A stretch of DNA of 64,000 nucleotides from Poritiphilus sp965212595 (GTDB taxonomy: Bacteria > Bacteroidota > Bacteroidia > Flavobacteriales > Flavobacteriaceae). The notes beneath the pieces were generated by a model. It was not told the origin of the DNA. It saw nothing but the letters and a program-made list of their open reading frames with translations, and did no database searches. A program made the position numbers and the translations under genes. Below, piece after piece: positions 52,612 through 60,859 of this stretch. Location: assembly GCA_965212595.1 (NCBI GenBank), contig CBDBVE010000007.1, positions 434,001 through 498,000 of the forward strand. Direction: 5' to 3'. The stretch's first letter is position 1; every line of letters begins with the position of its first letter.

Positions 52612-53745
52612 ATGGAAGACAAGCCAACCATAATTCCAAAGGGAAGATTTCAGTTAAAGTATCGGGGGACAGAATGCCTTAATTGCGGACATCTGCTCGA
52701 TATGAGTGATAAGTATTGCCCAAGTTGTTCGCAGGCCAATAGCGTCAAAAAACTTACTATTAAGGACTTTTTTGATGAATTCTTCAATAGCGTCTTCAAT
52801 TATGACTCTAAACTTTTACTGACCTTAAAGGCGATGCTCCTAAGGCCAGGAAGGATTACACTAGATTATGTGGTGGGTAAACGTGTTTCGTACACCAATC
52901 CTTTTCGCTTTTTGTTGAGTCTGGCAATACTGTATTTTCTTATGCTCAGCTTTTCGGGGGATTACGAAAATTTGAACCGTTACGGTGTTACCAAGTCAGA
53001 CAACAAGTTGCGCTTTAACGGCCCTCTGAATTTTAGCTTCAGTGCTGATCCCAGCGATACAGGTGAAGCTGTAAAAATTCTGGATTCACTGGGTATCAAA
53101 GAACAGCTAGATCGGCAACAGGCTTACGAACACCACAGGGACTCCATGATTTTGACAAATCCGAAAGCTTATTTAAACTCATTGCAGGATAGTGCATTTG
53201 CAGAAAGAATGGGTTATAAACAGGATCTTTTCGCTGCGCTTATTCAGAGAGACACCCTCTTTACTATAGACGATGCTGTTGAGAAATACCAGTTTGAAAA
53301 GAGCTTCGAAAACAAGATAGCTTTTGGGATGGCAAGCAGCCTTTTAAGGGCCATAAGGCAACCGGGAAGCTTCGTCAATGCCCTGATGGCCAAGTTACCT
53401 TTTGCCACATTTTTCTTCCTCCCGGTCTTTGCGATCTTCATTTGGTTGGTATACATCAGAAAAAATTATACGTACACCGATAATCTGATCTTTAGTTTTC
53501 ATAATCAGTCCCTATTGTTTATCTTGCTCATTATTAGTTTCTTAGTAGACTCAGTATTTAATATAGACAGCTCCTGGGTTTTCTTTTTGATTTTCGCATT
53601 TTACCTCTACAAGGCGATGCGAAGATTTTACGGGCAAGGAAGATTCAAAACTATATTAAAATACCTGTTTCTTAACACTATTTTTTTTATTTTAGCAGGC
53701 GTGGCCGCATTTGTAATTATACTTGGAGGCGTCTTCACATTTTAG
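52612..53745 (+). CDS. DUF3667-family membrane protein with zinc ribbon
   Basis: A 377-aa protein. An N-terminal zinc ribbon (C19-x2-C22 and CPSC at about 37-40: CLNCGHLL, YCPSCSQA) precedes the DUF3667 block IKDFFDEFFNSVFNYDSKLL, LLRPGRITLDYVVGKRVSYT and NPFRFLLSLAILYFLM. A variable linker (about 120-245) and three or four C-terminal membrane helices (about 262-377) follow. The function is unknown. It lies 35 bp after the plug gene and 9 bp before apaG, so the three may form an operon. Confidence 0.9.
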   Translation: MEDKPTIIPKGRFQLKYRGTECLNCGHLLDMSDKYCPSCSQANSVKKLTIKDFFDEFFNSVFNYDSKLLLTLKAMLLRPGRITLDYVVGKRVSYTNPFRFLLSLAILYFLMLSFSGDYENLNRYGVTKSDNKLRFNGPLNFSFSADPSDTGEAVKILDSLGIKEQLDRQQAYEHHRDSMILTNPKAYLNSLQDSAFAERMGYKQDLFAALIQRDTLFTIDDAVEKYQFEKSFENKIAFGMASSLLRAIRQPGSFVNALMAKLPFATFFFLPVFAIFIWLVYIRKNYTYTDNLIFSFHNQSLLFILLIISFLVDSVFNIDSSWVFFLIFAFYLYKAMRRFYGQGRFKTILKYLFLNTIFFILAGVAAFVIILGGVFTF

Positions 53746-53754
53746 GTTAATACC

Positions 53755-54141
53755 ATGATCACACAAGTAACCAAGGGCATCAAGATTTCAGTAGATACCA
53801 GTTTTGAAGGAACCTTCTTCAAAAACTATAAAATGCACTTTGCATTTGGTTATACCATTACCATAGAAAACCAGAGCAAAGATTCTGTTCAGTTGACCTC
53901 AAGACACTGGCAGATCTATGATTCATTAAACGATTTTGAAGTGCTCGATGGTGAAGGTGTTATTGGTAAAAAGCCGGTTATCAGGCCGGGTGAATCGCAC
54001 ACCTATAGTTCTGGTTGCCTTCTTGCTTCACCCATTGGAGCCATGAAAGGTCACTATAATATGGTAAACTTCTCCTCTACCGAAAAGTTCAGGGTTTACG
54101 TACCCACCTTTAAGTTTAGCGCTCCTTTTGCACTGAACTAG
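53755..54141 (+). CDS. apaG: ApaG protein
   Basis: A 128-aa single-domain immunoglobulin-like beta protein of the ApaG family. VTKGIKISVDTSFEGTFFKN at the start, YTITIENQSKDSVQLTSRHW in the middle and VIRPGESHTYSSGCLL, then GAMKGHYNMV, cover the family signature. It has been linked to cobalt/magnesium resistance and diadenosine tetraphosphate in enterobacteria; the biochemical role is not settled. It lies 9 bp after the DUF3667 gene. Confidence 0.93.
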   Translation: MITQVTKGIKISVDTSFEGTFFKNYKMHFAFGYTITIENQSKDSVQLTSRHWQIYDSLNDFEVLDGEGVIGKKPVIRPGESHTYSSGCLLASPIGAMKGHYNMVNFSSTEKFRVYVPTFKFSAPFALN

Positions 54142-54308
54142 GCAGAGAATATTAAACTCTCTTACTTTTTTCATCCTAACGATACCATGTTAGCCTTTTG
54201 TAGGGAACAAGGTTATTATTGATTGTTCATAAAAGATGCCCACTATCAAAACCTTCAATCCAATTTTTCTTTCCTTGTAACTGGCTTTAATTACCCGCCT
54301 CATTTCAC

Positions 54309-54316
54309 TACCTTTG
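54309..54316 (+). promoter_or_regulatory. Bacteroidota -7 box (TACCTTTG) for pruA
   Basis: A perfect TAnnTTTG 30 nt before ATG 54347, in the 205-bp gap after apaG. Confidence 0.55.
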
Positions 54317-54346
54317 CCACCTGATTAATTCTAAATAAATACAGAT

Positions 54347-55978
54347 ATGGCGAAAGGTTTTTTTCAGGTCCCGACGGCCGTTAATGAACCCCTAAAAAGC
54401 TACGCTCCGGGCAGCCCGGAACGCGCTGCTGTCTTGCAGCAATACAAAGCATATTTTAATGGTAATGAAGATATTCCGCTCTACATTGGAAGCGAGGAGA
54501 TCAGAACCGGGAATACCCGACCAATGTCTCCTCCCCATGACCATCAACACCAGGTAGGGCAGTACCACCTGGCGGAGAAAAAACACCTAAGTGCAGCTAT
54601 TGAAAATGCCTTGGAAGCCAGAACGGCCTGGGCAGATTTAACCTGGGAGCAGCGGGCGGCCATTTTCTTAAAGGCAGCAGAGCTTTTAGCCGGTCCTTAT
54701 AGGGCCAAGATCAACGCAGCGACAATGATTGCCCAGTCTAAGACCATACACCAGGCTGAAATTGATGCAGCTGCAGAATTTATAGATTTTCTAAGGTTTA
54801 ATGTGGAGTATATGTCACAGATCTACGAAGAGCAACCCGAATCTGCCGAAGGGATCTGGAATAGGGTTGAGTACAGACCACTCGAAGGCTTCGTATATGC
54901 CATTACTCCTTTTAATTTTACCGCCATCGCCGGTAATCTACCCGCCAGTGCTGCGATGATGGGAAATGTGGTTGTGTGGAAACCCAGTGACAGCCAGGTA
55001 TTTTCGGCAAAGGTGATCGTTGACGTCTTTAAAGAGGCCGGACTCCCAGATGGGGTTATTAACGTGGTCTACGGAGATCCTGTGATGATCACAGAAACTG
55101 TATTAGCAAGCCCTGATTTTGCCGGTATTCATTTTACCGGTTCCACTTTTGTGTTCAAAGAATTGTGGAAACAGATCGGGAATAATATTCACACCTATAA
55201 GACCTACCCCAGAATTGTTGGAGAGACCGGGGGCAAGGATTTTATTATTGCGCACCCAACAGCACCAGTGAAGCAAGTTGCAACGGCAATCACCAGAGGC
55301 GCCTTTGAGTTTCAGGGGCAAAAGTGTAGCGCGGCCTCAAGGGTATATTTGCCAAAGTCTACGGCAAACGAAATCCTGGATTTTGTAAAGCAAGATATTG
55401 CTTCTTTTAATCCTCCGGGATCACCAGAAGACATGAGCAATTTTATTACCGCTGTCATACATGAAGGTTCTTTTGACAAGTTGGCCAGCTATATTGATCA
55501 GGCTAAAAAGGATACAGATGCCGAAATAATTGCTGGTGGCGGTTATGACAAAAGCAAAGGATATTTCATAGAGCCTACAGTTATCCTCACAACTGATCCT
55601 AATTATACCACCATGGAGACAGAACTATTCGGGCCCGTGGTTACCGTATATATTTATGAGGACAAAGATTGGGCAGCTACCTTGGAGCTAGTGGATACCA
55701 CTTCTGAATATGCATTGACAGGGGCAGTACTGTCTACAGACCGTTATGCAATTGATGAGGCCACCAGAAAACTGCAAAACGCGGCCGGGAACTTTTACAT
55801 TAATGACAAGCCTACCGGCGCTGTAGTAGGGCAACAGCCATTTGGTGGTGCCAGGGCATCGGGCACTAATGACAAGGCAGGTTCTGCTCAAAACCTATTA
55901 CGCTGGGTATCGCCCAGACTAATTAAGGAGACCTTTGTACCCCCTACAGACTACCGCTATCCTTTTTTAGGGAAATAG
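54347..55978 (+). CDS. pruA: L-glutamate gamma-semialdehyde dehydrogenase
   Basis: This NAD-dependent enzyme oxidises the proline breakdown product glutamate semialdehyde (P5C) to glutamate. The 543-aa length is typical for the stand-alone form. YAITPFNFTAIAGNLPASAA starts the Rossmann part; the active-site Glu is in VGETGGKDF and the catalytic Cys in FEFQGQKCSAASRVY. The end block PFGGARASGTNDKAGS is diagnostic. The partner proline dehydrogenase is not in the window. A strong terminator follows. Confidence 0.96.
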   Translation: MAKGFFQVPTAVNEPLKSYAPGSPERAAVLQQYKAYFNGNEDIPLYIGSEEIRTGNTRPMSPPHDHQHQVGQYHLAEKKHLSAAIENALEARTAWADLTWEQRAAIFLKAAELLAGPYRAKINAATMIAQSKTIHQAEIDAAAEFIDFLRFNVEYMSQIYEEQPESAEGIWNRVEYRPLEGFVYAITPFNFTAIAGNLPASAAMMGNVVVWKPSDSQVFSAKVIVDVFKEAGLPDGVINVVYGDPVMITETVLASPDFAGIHFTGSTFVFKELWKQIGNNIHTYKTYPRIVGETGGKDFIIAHPTAPVKQVATAITRGAFEFQGQKCSAASRVYLPKSTANEILDFVKQDIASFNPPGSPEDMSNFITAVIHEGSFDKLASYIDQAKKDTDAEIIAGGGYDKSKGYFIEPTVILTTDPNYTTMETELFGPVVTVYIYEDKDWAATLELVDTTSEYALTGAVLSTDRYAIDEATRKLQNAAGNFYINDKPTGAVVGQQPFGGARASGTNDKAGSAQNLLRWVSPRLIKETFVPPTDYRYPFLGK

Positions 55979-56010
55979 TATAGTATTTGCATTACATAAA
56001 AACGCCTAAA

Positions 56011-56041
56011 AAGCCTCTGGAACACTCCAGGGGCTTTTTTT
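56011..56041 (+). terminator. Intrinsic terminator after pruA
   Basis: AAGCCTCTGGA (56011-56021) pairs with TCCAGGGGCTT (56026-56036, one G-U pair) around a 4-nt loop and is followed by a T run. Confidence 0.88.
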
Positions 56042-56084
56042 GCTAAAAAAAGCATTATTTTGGAGTAGGTAAAAAAGGGAAAAT

Positions 56085-56609
56085 ATGTCTTTTAAAATAT
56101 TCACACAAAGCACAATTTTCATAGGGTTCCTTACTAGTTGTGTTTTCATAGCTTGCTCGGGGAACGTTAAAGAGGTTTCTTTGGCTGACGAAAAGGAGAA
56201 AATATTGAAAATGCACCACGCGCAACGAGATTATCACTTTGAGAAGGACTCCATCAACTTTGCCAGCCAGCTTTCAGACAATTTTATTTCGGTAAACCGG
56301 GGAATCATTGACAAACCAAAACGAGAAGAAACGATTTCCAGGTATAATGGATATTTTTCATCTGTAGAGTTTGTAAAGTGGGATGATGTTTCGGAACCTA
56401 TTATAAAATTCTCTGACGATGGAAGCCTGGCTTATACTATCGTAGATAAAATAGTTGTGGTAAGGTACAAAGGTGAGAATGGCCAGACCAAAGAAGATAA
56501 AACACATTTTGCCTGGACTGCGATCTATAAAAAGTACGGGAACGAATGGAAGATAGATGCTGTTACGTCTACCAACAAACCCAATGAAAATAGTGATGTT
56601 AAGGAATAA
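56085..56609 (+). CDS. Lipoprotein with SnoaL/NTF2-like domain
   Basis: A 174-aa lipoprotein precursor (signal STIFIGFLTSCVFIAC, lipid Cys about residue 24). It then has an NTF2-like cone fold of about 130 residues: an N-terminal helix (KILKMHHAQRDYHFEKDS), LSDNFISVNRGIIDKPKRE and a curved sheet ending HFAWTAIYKKYGNEWKIDAV. This matches the SnoaL/DUF4440 group, whose members bind or turn over small ligands. No catalytic role is evident. The DUF6090 gene follows 6 bp later and may be co-transcribed. Confidence 0.83.
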   Translation: MSFKIFTQSTIFIGFLTSCVFIACSGNVKEVSLADEKEKILKMHHAQRDYHFEKDSINFASQLSDNFISVNRGIIDKPKREETISRYNGYFSSVEFVKWDDVSEPIIKFSDDGSLAYTIVDKIVVVRYKGENGQTKEDKTHFAWTAIYKKYGNEWKIDAVTSTNKPNENSDVKE

Positions 56610-56615
56610 CCCAAC

Positions 56616-57407
56616 ATGCTAAAACTTTTCCGTAAAATACGGCTCCGTCTCCTCTCTGAAAACCGTGCGAGGCAATACCTCTTATACGCCCTTGGCGAAA
56701 TTATCCTGGTGGTTATTGGTATTCTAATCGCCTTGCAGCTCAACAATTGGAACGAAGCCAGAAAAGATCGAAAGAATGAAGAGCAGGTGGTACTGAACCT
56801 TTATGAAGAGTTAGGGGAAAACTACAACTATAGTCAGGACGTACTAAAAGAAATTGACATACGGCTTGCCAGTACCATGAACCTAATGAAGTATACACAA
56901 GAAGTAAATGCTTCTATTTCTAACAAGACTTTTGATTCTATAATGGTAAGAGCGTTTTTATTAAACTCTTATACTCCCGTAAAAGCAGACCTGGAAAGGG
57001 TATTAGGATCATCTCAAATAGATTTAATACAGTCTTCCGAGTTGCAGGAGCGCTTGTCTGATTATAAAACTTCTATAGAGCAGACAACACTCTATTACCG
57101 TTATGCAGAAGACGATTTTAAGCTGGTAATATTACCTTACTTTGTTAAAAATTATCCGTTGAGAACTTTGCTCCTACAATATGGTTTACCCGTAGGTAAC
57201 ACCCCTCATCCAAAGAATCACAATGAGCTGCTGACCTCCATGGAATTTGAGAATATCCTTTCTGTAATTTTAGCGGATTCAGGAGGACTTTTGGAGGCGA
57301 TAAGAGCCAATTTAAAATTAATTGAGGCTTTAAAAAGCTTGATTGAAAAAGAGTATCCAGAAATTGTAAGCCCTTCGTCGTTCTCCGTTTATATAAATAA
57401 ACCATAA
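56616..57407 (+). CDS. DUF6090-family membrane protein
   Basis: A 263-aa protein. An N-terminal basic segment (MLKLFRKIRLRLLSENRARQ) leads into one membrane helix (YALGEIILVVIGILIALQLN, about residues 25-45) and the near-invariant NWNEARKDR junction. A helical periplasmic domain of about 200 residues follows. This is the flavobacterial DUF6090 family, often present in many copies per genome and of unknown function. It lies 6 bp after the NTF2-like gene and 43 bp before the TIR gene. Confidence 0.88.
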   Translation: MLKLFRKIRLRLLSENRARQYLLYALGEIILVVIGILIALQLNNWNEARKDRKNEEQVVLNLYEELGENYNYSQDVLKEIDIRLASTMNLMKYTQEVNASISNKTFDSIMVRAFLLNSYTPVKADLERVLGSSQIDLIQSSELQERLSDYKTSIEQTTLYYRYAEDDFKLVILPYFVKNYPLRTLLLQYGLPVGNTPHPKNHNELLTSMEFENILSVILADSGGLLEAIRANLKLIEALKSLIEKEYPEIVSPSSFSVYINKP

Positions 57408-57450
57408 CATTAGGATAAGGAAAAATTAGATAAGAGGTAATTTTAATTAA

Positions 57451-58107
57451 ATGATAAAATACAATTGGGAAAAGCATCAAGATTGGATCACAGAAGAAGG
57501 TTATAATCTAAAAAAGGCATATCACAAGGATATGATCGCTGCTAATGAGTTTTCAAAACCATCAGAAAAAAAGCTCATCACAAATCGGGAAACTTACCGG
57601 TCTCTCCTAAATCAGAGAACACGGCTAAACCAACCCTGCCTCTTTATATCACATCGACAGAAAGATGACCAGGAGGCCATGCGGGTTGCCTATATAGCCA
57701 CAAAATTAGGCTATAACATTTACCTGGACATTCTGGATCACAGGCTCCATAAGATTAGCCATTCTTACCTGATCGCAAACCGCATAGAGGTGGCACTCCT
57801 AAACAGTACACATGTCATCGCGTTGATTACTCCAAACACCAAAGGTTCTATGTGGGTCCCTTATGAATATGGCCGGGTAAAAGAATTTAAAGTATTATCA
57901 TCCGTTGCAGCCTGCTGGATACATCCAAAAGTAAAGACCCCGGTTGCAGAGTATCTTTATTTGGGTGAGCTTACAAGATCTGAAGCAGACATATCTTCCT
58001 GGTTACGACAAGAATTGAAAAATTTTAATTCGGTTTCCCAAAAAAGATGGCGGTATGGTCCTACACTCAAATTACCTCAAAAGGCAACAATCAAACAAAG
58101 TTCGTAA
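57451..58107 (+). CDS. TIR-domain protein
   Basis: A 218-aa cytosolic protein. After an ~60-residue helical start comes a TIR-type alpha/beta fold: strand A LFISHRQKDDQEAMR (about 67-81), strand B YNIYLDILD, strand C THVIALITPNTKGS (about 128-141), then WVPYEYGRVKEF. The W-x-x-x-E arrangement places E where TIR NADases have their catalytic Glu. Bacterial TIR proteins serve in anti-phage defence (Thoeris and related systems) or as effectors. No ThsA-like or other known partner is beside it. The Crp/Fnr gene starts 7 bp later and is probably co-transcribed. Confidence 0.8.
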   Translation: MIKYNWEKHQDWITEEGYNLKKAYHKDMIAANEFSKPSEKKLITNRETYRSLLNQRTRLNQPCLFISHRQKDDQEAMRVAYIATKLGYNIYLDILDHRLHKISHSYLIANRIEVALLNSTHVIALITPNTKGSMWVPYEYGRVKEFKVLSSVAACWIHPKVKTPVAEYLYLGELTRSEADISSWLRQELKNFNSVSQKRWRYGPTLKLPQKATIKQSS

Positions 58108-58114
58108 ATCTGTT

Positions 58115-58675
58115 ATGAAGCAAGAACTTTTAGCCATTATACAGAAAACCTGGAGTTTCGGTCCGGAAGATCAGGAAATCCTAGTCCAGGCCCTGCTTGA
58201 ACGACGTTTTCAAAAAGACCAACTGCTCCTTAAGCAGGGAGAAGTCTGCCAATCTTTCTTTTTAGTACTATCTGGCTCAGTGTGCCAGTATGCCCTAAAC
58301 ACTGATCTTGAGGAAGATGTTTTGGGGCTCTATACCCCAGGTTATTGGGTGGTGAACGGCAAGAGTTTTACAGGACAGGCACCTTCCGAGAATACTATAA
58401 AAGCTTTTGAAGATTGTGTGGTCAGCGAATTGCGGATAGAAGTGATGCATCAACTGATAAGCAGGTCTCATGCCTTCTTTCAATTGGGTAATTTGTTGCA
58501 ATATGCCGATAGCCGGTCTGAGCTTTTGAGCAAATACAAAACTCCAGACGCCCGATATGAGCAGATTTTAATGCGCAACCCGGAGTTTTTAAAAAGCTTC
58601 CCTCTACGCATGATCGCTTCTTATTTAGACATGACTCCAGAAACGCTAAGTAGGGTACGGGGTAGAATAAGCTAG
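58115..58675 (+). CDS. Crp/Fnr-family transcriptional regulator
   Basis: A 186-aa regulator from ATG 58115; the longer frame overlaps the TIR gene and is rejected. The cyclic-nucleotide-type beta barrel covers about residues 20-115 (LLKQGEVCQSFFLVLSGSV). The C-terminal helix-turn-helix ends right after the recognition helix (MIASYLDMTPETLSRVRGRI), as in many short Bacteroidota members. The recognition helix has E-x-x-S-R (ETLSR), the set used by FNR to read TTGAT. No Fe-S cysteine cluster is evident at the N-terminus, and the usual cAMP-binding residues are not seen. A perfect FNR-type palindrome lies 14 bp downstream. Confidence 0.88.
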   Translation: MKQELLAIIQKTWSFGPEDQEILVQALLERRFQKDQLLLKQGEVCQSFFLVLSGSVCQYALNTDLEEDVLGLYTPGYWVVNGKSFTGQAPSENTIKAFEDCVVSELRIEVMHQLISRSHAFFQLGNLLQYADSRSELLSKYKTPDARYEQILMRNPEFLKSFPLRMIASYLDMTPETLSRVRGRIS

Positions 58676-58688
58676 TGTCTATTATTTT

Positions 58689-58702
58689 TTGATTTGGATC
58701 AA
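58689..58702 (+). promoter_or_regulatory. FNR-type operator palindrome TTGAT-N4-ATCAA
   Basis: TTGATTTGGATCAA is a perfect match to the FNR consensus. It lies 13 bp after the Crp/Fnr stop codon and 49 bp before the next gene (58752), a suitable place for control of that gene. The regulator next to it has the matching ExxSR helix. Confidence 0.6.
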
Positions 58703-58751
58703 GGACTTTTTAGTCGGTTAACCCTGATTTTTGTTCAAAAAATACATTCTT

Positions 58752-59393
58752 ATGACCACCCAACCGAAAAAAAACACTGCACTTTTCCTTATTCTTGGCG
58801 TTTTCCTAATGGTAGTAACTATGGTCCTGCATCCCACAGGAGGAAGCTTTGAACGCCTTTTGGCCAATGCAGATATTGGTATTGTAGCGCATTCCCTGGC
58901 CATCCTATCTGTTCCCTTCAGCGCCCTTGGCTTTCTTGGGTTAACTCAAATATTGGGGCAGCAGCGATTCTTTACACGCCTTGCCTTTGCCATCATGACT
59001 ATAGGATTGTTAGCAGCCATGCTGGCAGCCACCTTAAACGGATTGGCACTACCACTTTTCGTCAAAAAATACGCAGACGCCTCTCCCGAAACAATAGAAG
59101 CCATCAGGCCAATCTTTCACTACAATATGGCACTAAACCACGGCTTTGACTATATTTTGATTGCCGCCATGTTCTTATCTACCGTTTTGTGGTCTATCCC
59201 CATAATAAGAACAAAAACATTGCCAGCGTGGATAGGCTATTTTGGAATACTGCTAGTAGCCGCCTTTTTAACCGCCCTCCTACTCGGCTTCTTTTTTTTA
59301 GACCTCTATGGTTTTAGGATCTTTATTTTTGGATGGGTAGCCTGGATCGCTGTCACCGCATTTCGTTTACCAAGGGCAAAGAAATTGAGATAG
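58752..59393 (+). CDS. Multi-pass membrane protein of unknown function
   Basis: A 213-aa protein from ATG 58752; a TTG at 58731 would add seven residues. Six hydrophobic helices are apparent, including TALFLILGVFLMVVTMVL (about 9-26), LGFLGLTQIL and IGYFGILLVAAFLTALLLGF. HPTGGSFERLLANADIGIVAHS after helix 1 may be a conserved loop. It looks like the DUF4386-type group of small membrane proteins, without certainty. The FNR-type site upstream suggests control by the adjacent Crp/Fnr regulator. Confidence 0.78.
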   Translation: MTTQPKKNTALFLILGVFLMVVTMVLHPTGGSFERLLANADIGIVAHSLAILSVPFSALGFLGLTQILGQQRFFTRLAFAIMTIGLLAAMLAATLNGLALPLFVKKYADASPETIEAIRPIFHYNMALNHGFDYILIAAMFLSTVLWSIPIIRTKTLPAWIGYFGILLVAAFLTALLLGFFFLDLYGFRIFIFGWVAWIAVTAFRLPRAKKLR

Positions 59394-59466
59394 ACGCATT
59401 AAAAATATTGTTACATTTAGGGTAATTCTTGATTAACAATTAAGAATAAACACTAAAACCGGAGCA

Positions 59467-59748
59467 GTGGTCCAAAACATTTTAAAACCAATTGTTAGCT
59501 TCTTTTCTTTTGTATTACTACTGTCCTGTGGGAGTTCAGACGAACTTAAATTATTCAATGGAGAATCGCTTGAAGGTTGGGAGGGGTCAAATACTTTTTT
59601 CAGAGTGGAAAAAGGAGCAATAGTTGGCGGTAGCCTGAAAGAACCAATCGATAAAAGCTACTACCTCTGTACAACAAAGAAATATGAAAATTTTGAATTG
59701 AAGGCTGGAAAGCCATATATGCGAGATTGTTGTGCGTATTACCCATAA
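59467..59748 (+). pseudogene. Truncated DUF1080 (3-keto-disaccharide hydrolase-like) lipoprotein
   Basis: 93 codons from GTG 59467. A lipoprotein signal (SFFSFVLLLSC) leads into ELKLFNGESLEGWEGSNTFF and RVEKGAIVGGSLKEPI, the typical start of DUF1080 concanavalin-like proteins. Homology seems to stop near residue 78 (YENFELK). The last 15 residues (AGKPYMRDCCAYYP) look unrelated, and the stop follows at 59746-59748. The family normally runs to about 200 residues or more, so most of the sheet is missing. It is likely a remnant left by a deletion or recombination near 59700. Confidence 0.65.
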
Positions 59749-59755
59749 ATTCATA

Positions 59756-60319
59756 ATGCAAATCAAACTACAAACAGAAAGATTACTATTAAGCCCCATT
59801 TCATTAGTGGATTTGGAAAAAATTCACGAATTACACTCATTGCCCGAAACGGACCAATTCAACACGTTGGGAATCCCCAAAAATCTCAGACAAACCGAAA
59901 TGATAGTCAGCGAATGGGTCGAAAAAAACAATAATGAAGTCAACAAGAATTTTACCTTTAAAGTGGTGTTGAGTAAAAGCAAAGCTTTTATAGGATTAAT
60001 TTCTTTGAATTTGGGAAATCCTAAATTTAAAATCGCCGAAGTCTGGTATAAATTGCATTCAGATTTCTGGAATAAAGGTTATGCAACCGAAGCTTTAAAC
60101 AGAATTTTAGAGTTCGGATTTAGCGACCTTAAATTACATCGTATTGAAGCCGGATGCGCGGTGGAAAATATCGGTAGTATCCGAGTACTGGAAAAAGTGG
60201 GAATGATAAAAGAAGGAAGAAAAAGAAAAGTACTGCCGCTAAAAAATGGTTGGTCAGACAATTTTCATTACGCAATCTTGTCAACCGATTTTAAGGGCGC
60301 TCCATACAATAATGTATAG
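59756..60319 (+). CDS. GNAT-family N-acetyltransferase, RimJ/RimL type
   Basis: A 187-aa acetyltransferase. It begins with the RimL-type LQTERLLLSPISLVDLEKIH. The acetyl-CoA site is HSDFWNKGYATEALNRILEF (about residues 102-121), followed by HRIEAGCAVENIGSIRVLEK. Such enzymes acetylate ribosomal proteins, antibiotics or other amines; the substrate is not predictable. ATG 59756 is chosen; an upstream extension to 59732 overlaps the DUF1080 remnant. The start lies only 7 bp after that remnant's stop, perhaps on the far side of a recombination joint. Confidence 0.88.
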   Translation: MQIKLQTERLLLSPISLVDLEKIHELHSLPETDQFNTLGIPKNLRQTEMIVSEWVEKNNNEVNKNFTFKVVLSKSKAFIGLISLNLGNPKFKIAEVWYKLHSDFWNKGYATEALNRILEFGFSDLKLHRIEAGCAVENIGSIRVLEKVGMIKEGRKRKVLPLKNGWSDNFHYAILSTDFKGAPYNNV

Positions 60320-60378
60320 TAAATTATAGCCGACCATCATTAATCTATGCTTGTTATGCTAACACTAAAAATAAAGTT

Positions 60379-60813
60379 ATGAGGAATCTTTATTTAATTA
60401 TTGTGGTTTTGTTAAGCTCCTGTCAGTCTGAAATTAACATCACCAAGGCTGAAAATGAAGCGTTTGAAGAAATAGCGCAAGAATATCAAAACACCTATAT
60501 GAAGGGCGGTGAACATTGCGAGGCAATATTAGCAGCGATGGATGAAAGCATACAATTTTCAGAGAATGGTAAAAGCTGGAGTTTTTCGGACTTAGAAAAA
60601 TTCTGCCCTCATTTACCTTCTAAAAATGTGATTAACACTATTAATAATCAAAAATTATTAAGTCGGGATATTGGGTACGATTTTGTAAGCCAACTCTATA
60701 TCAATAAGAAAGGAGATACATTACGTGAGTCAGCTTCACGTATCTGGAAAAAATCGAATCAAAGCTGGAAAATAGTTCAGATGAATAATTTATTGAACAA
60801 AGCTGGAAACTAA
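60379..60813 (+). CDS. Small lipoprotein of unknown function, possibly NTF2-like
   Basis: A 144-aa lipoprotein precursor (MRNLYLIIVVLLSSC, lipid Cys 15). The mature part has an N-terminal helix (NEAFEEIAQEYQNTYMKGG), MDESIQFSENGKSWSF, then strands ending SASRIWKKSNQSWKIVQMNN. The order and the IWKKSNQSWKI strand recall SnoaL/NTF2-like proteins such as the one at 56085, though similarity is low. The gene stands 59 bp after the GNAT gene. The base composition appears more A+T-rich than the core genes of the window. Confidence 0.75.
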   Translation: MRNLYLIIVVLLSSCQSEINITKAENEAFEEIAQEYQNTYMKGGEHCEAILAAMDESIQFSENGKSWSFSDLEKFCPHLPSKNVINTINNQKLLSRDIGYDFVSQLYINKKGDTLRESASRIWKKSNQSWKIVQMNNLLNKAGN

Positions 60814-60859
60814 AAATTAGCTTTGTCAACAATGGCCATAATTATGAATGTGCACCTGA

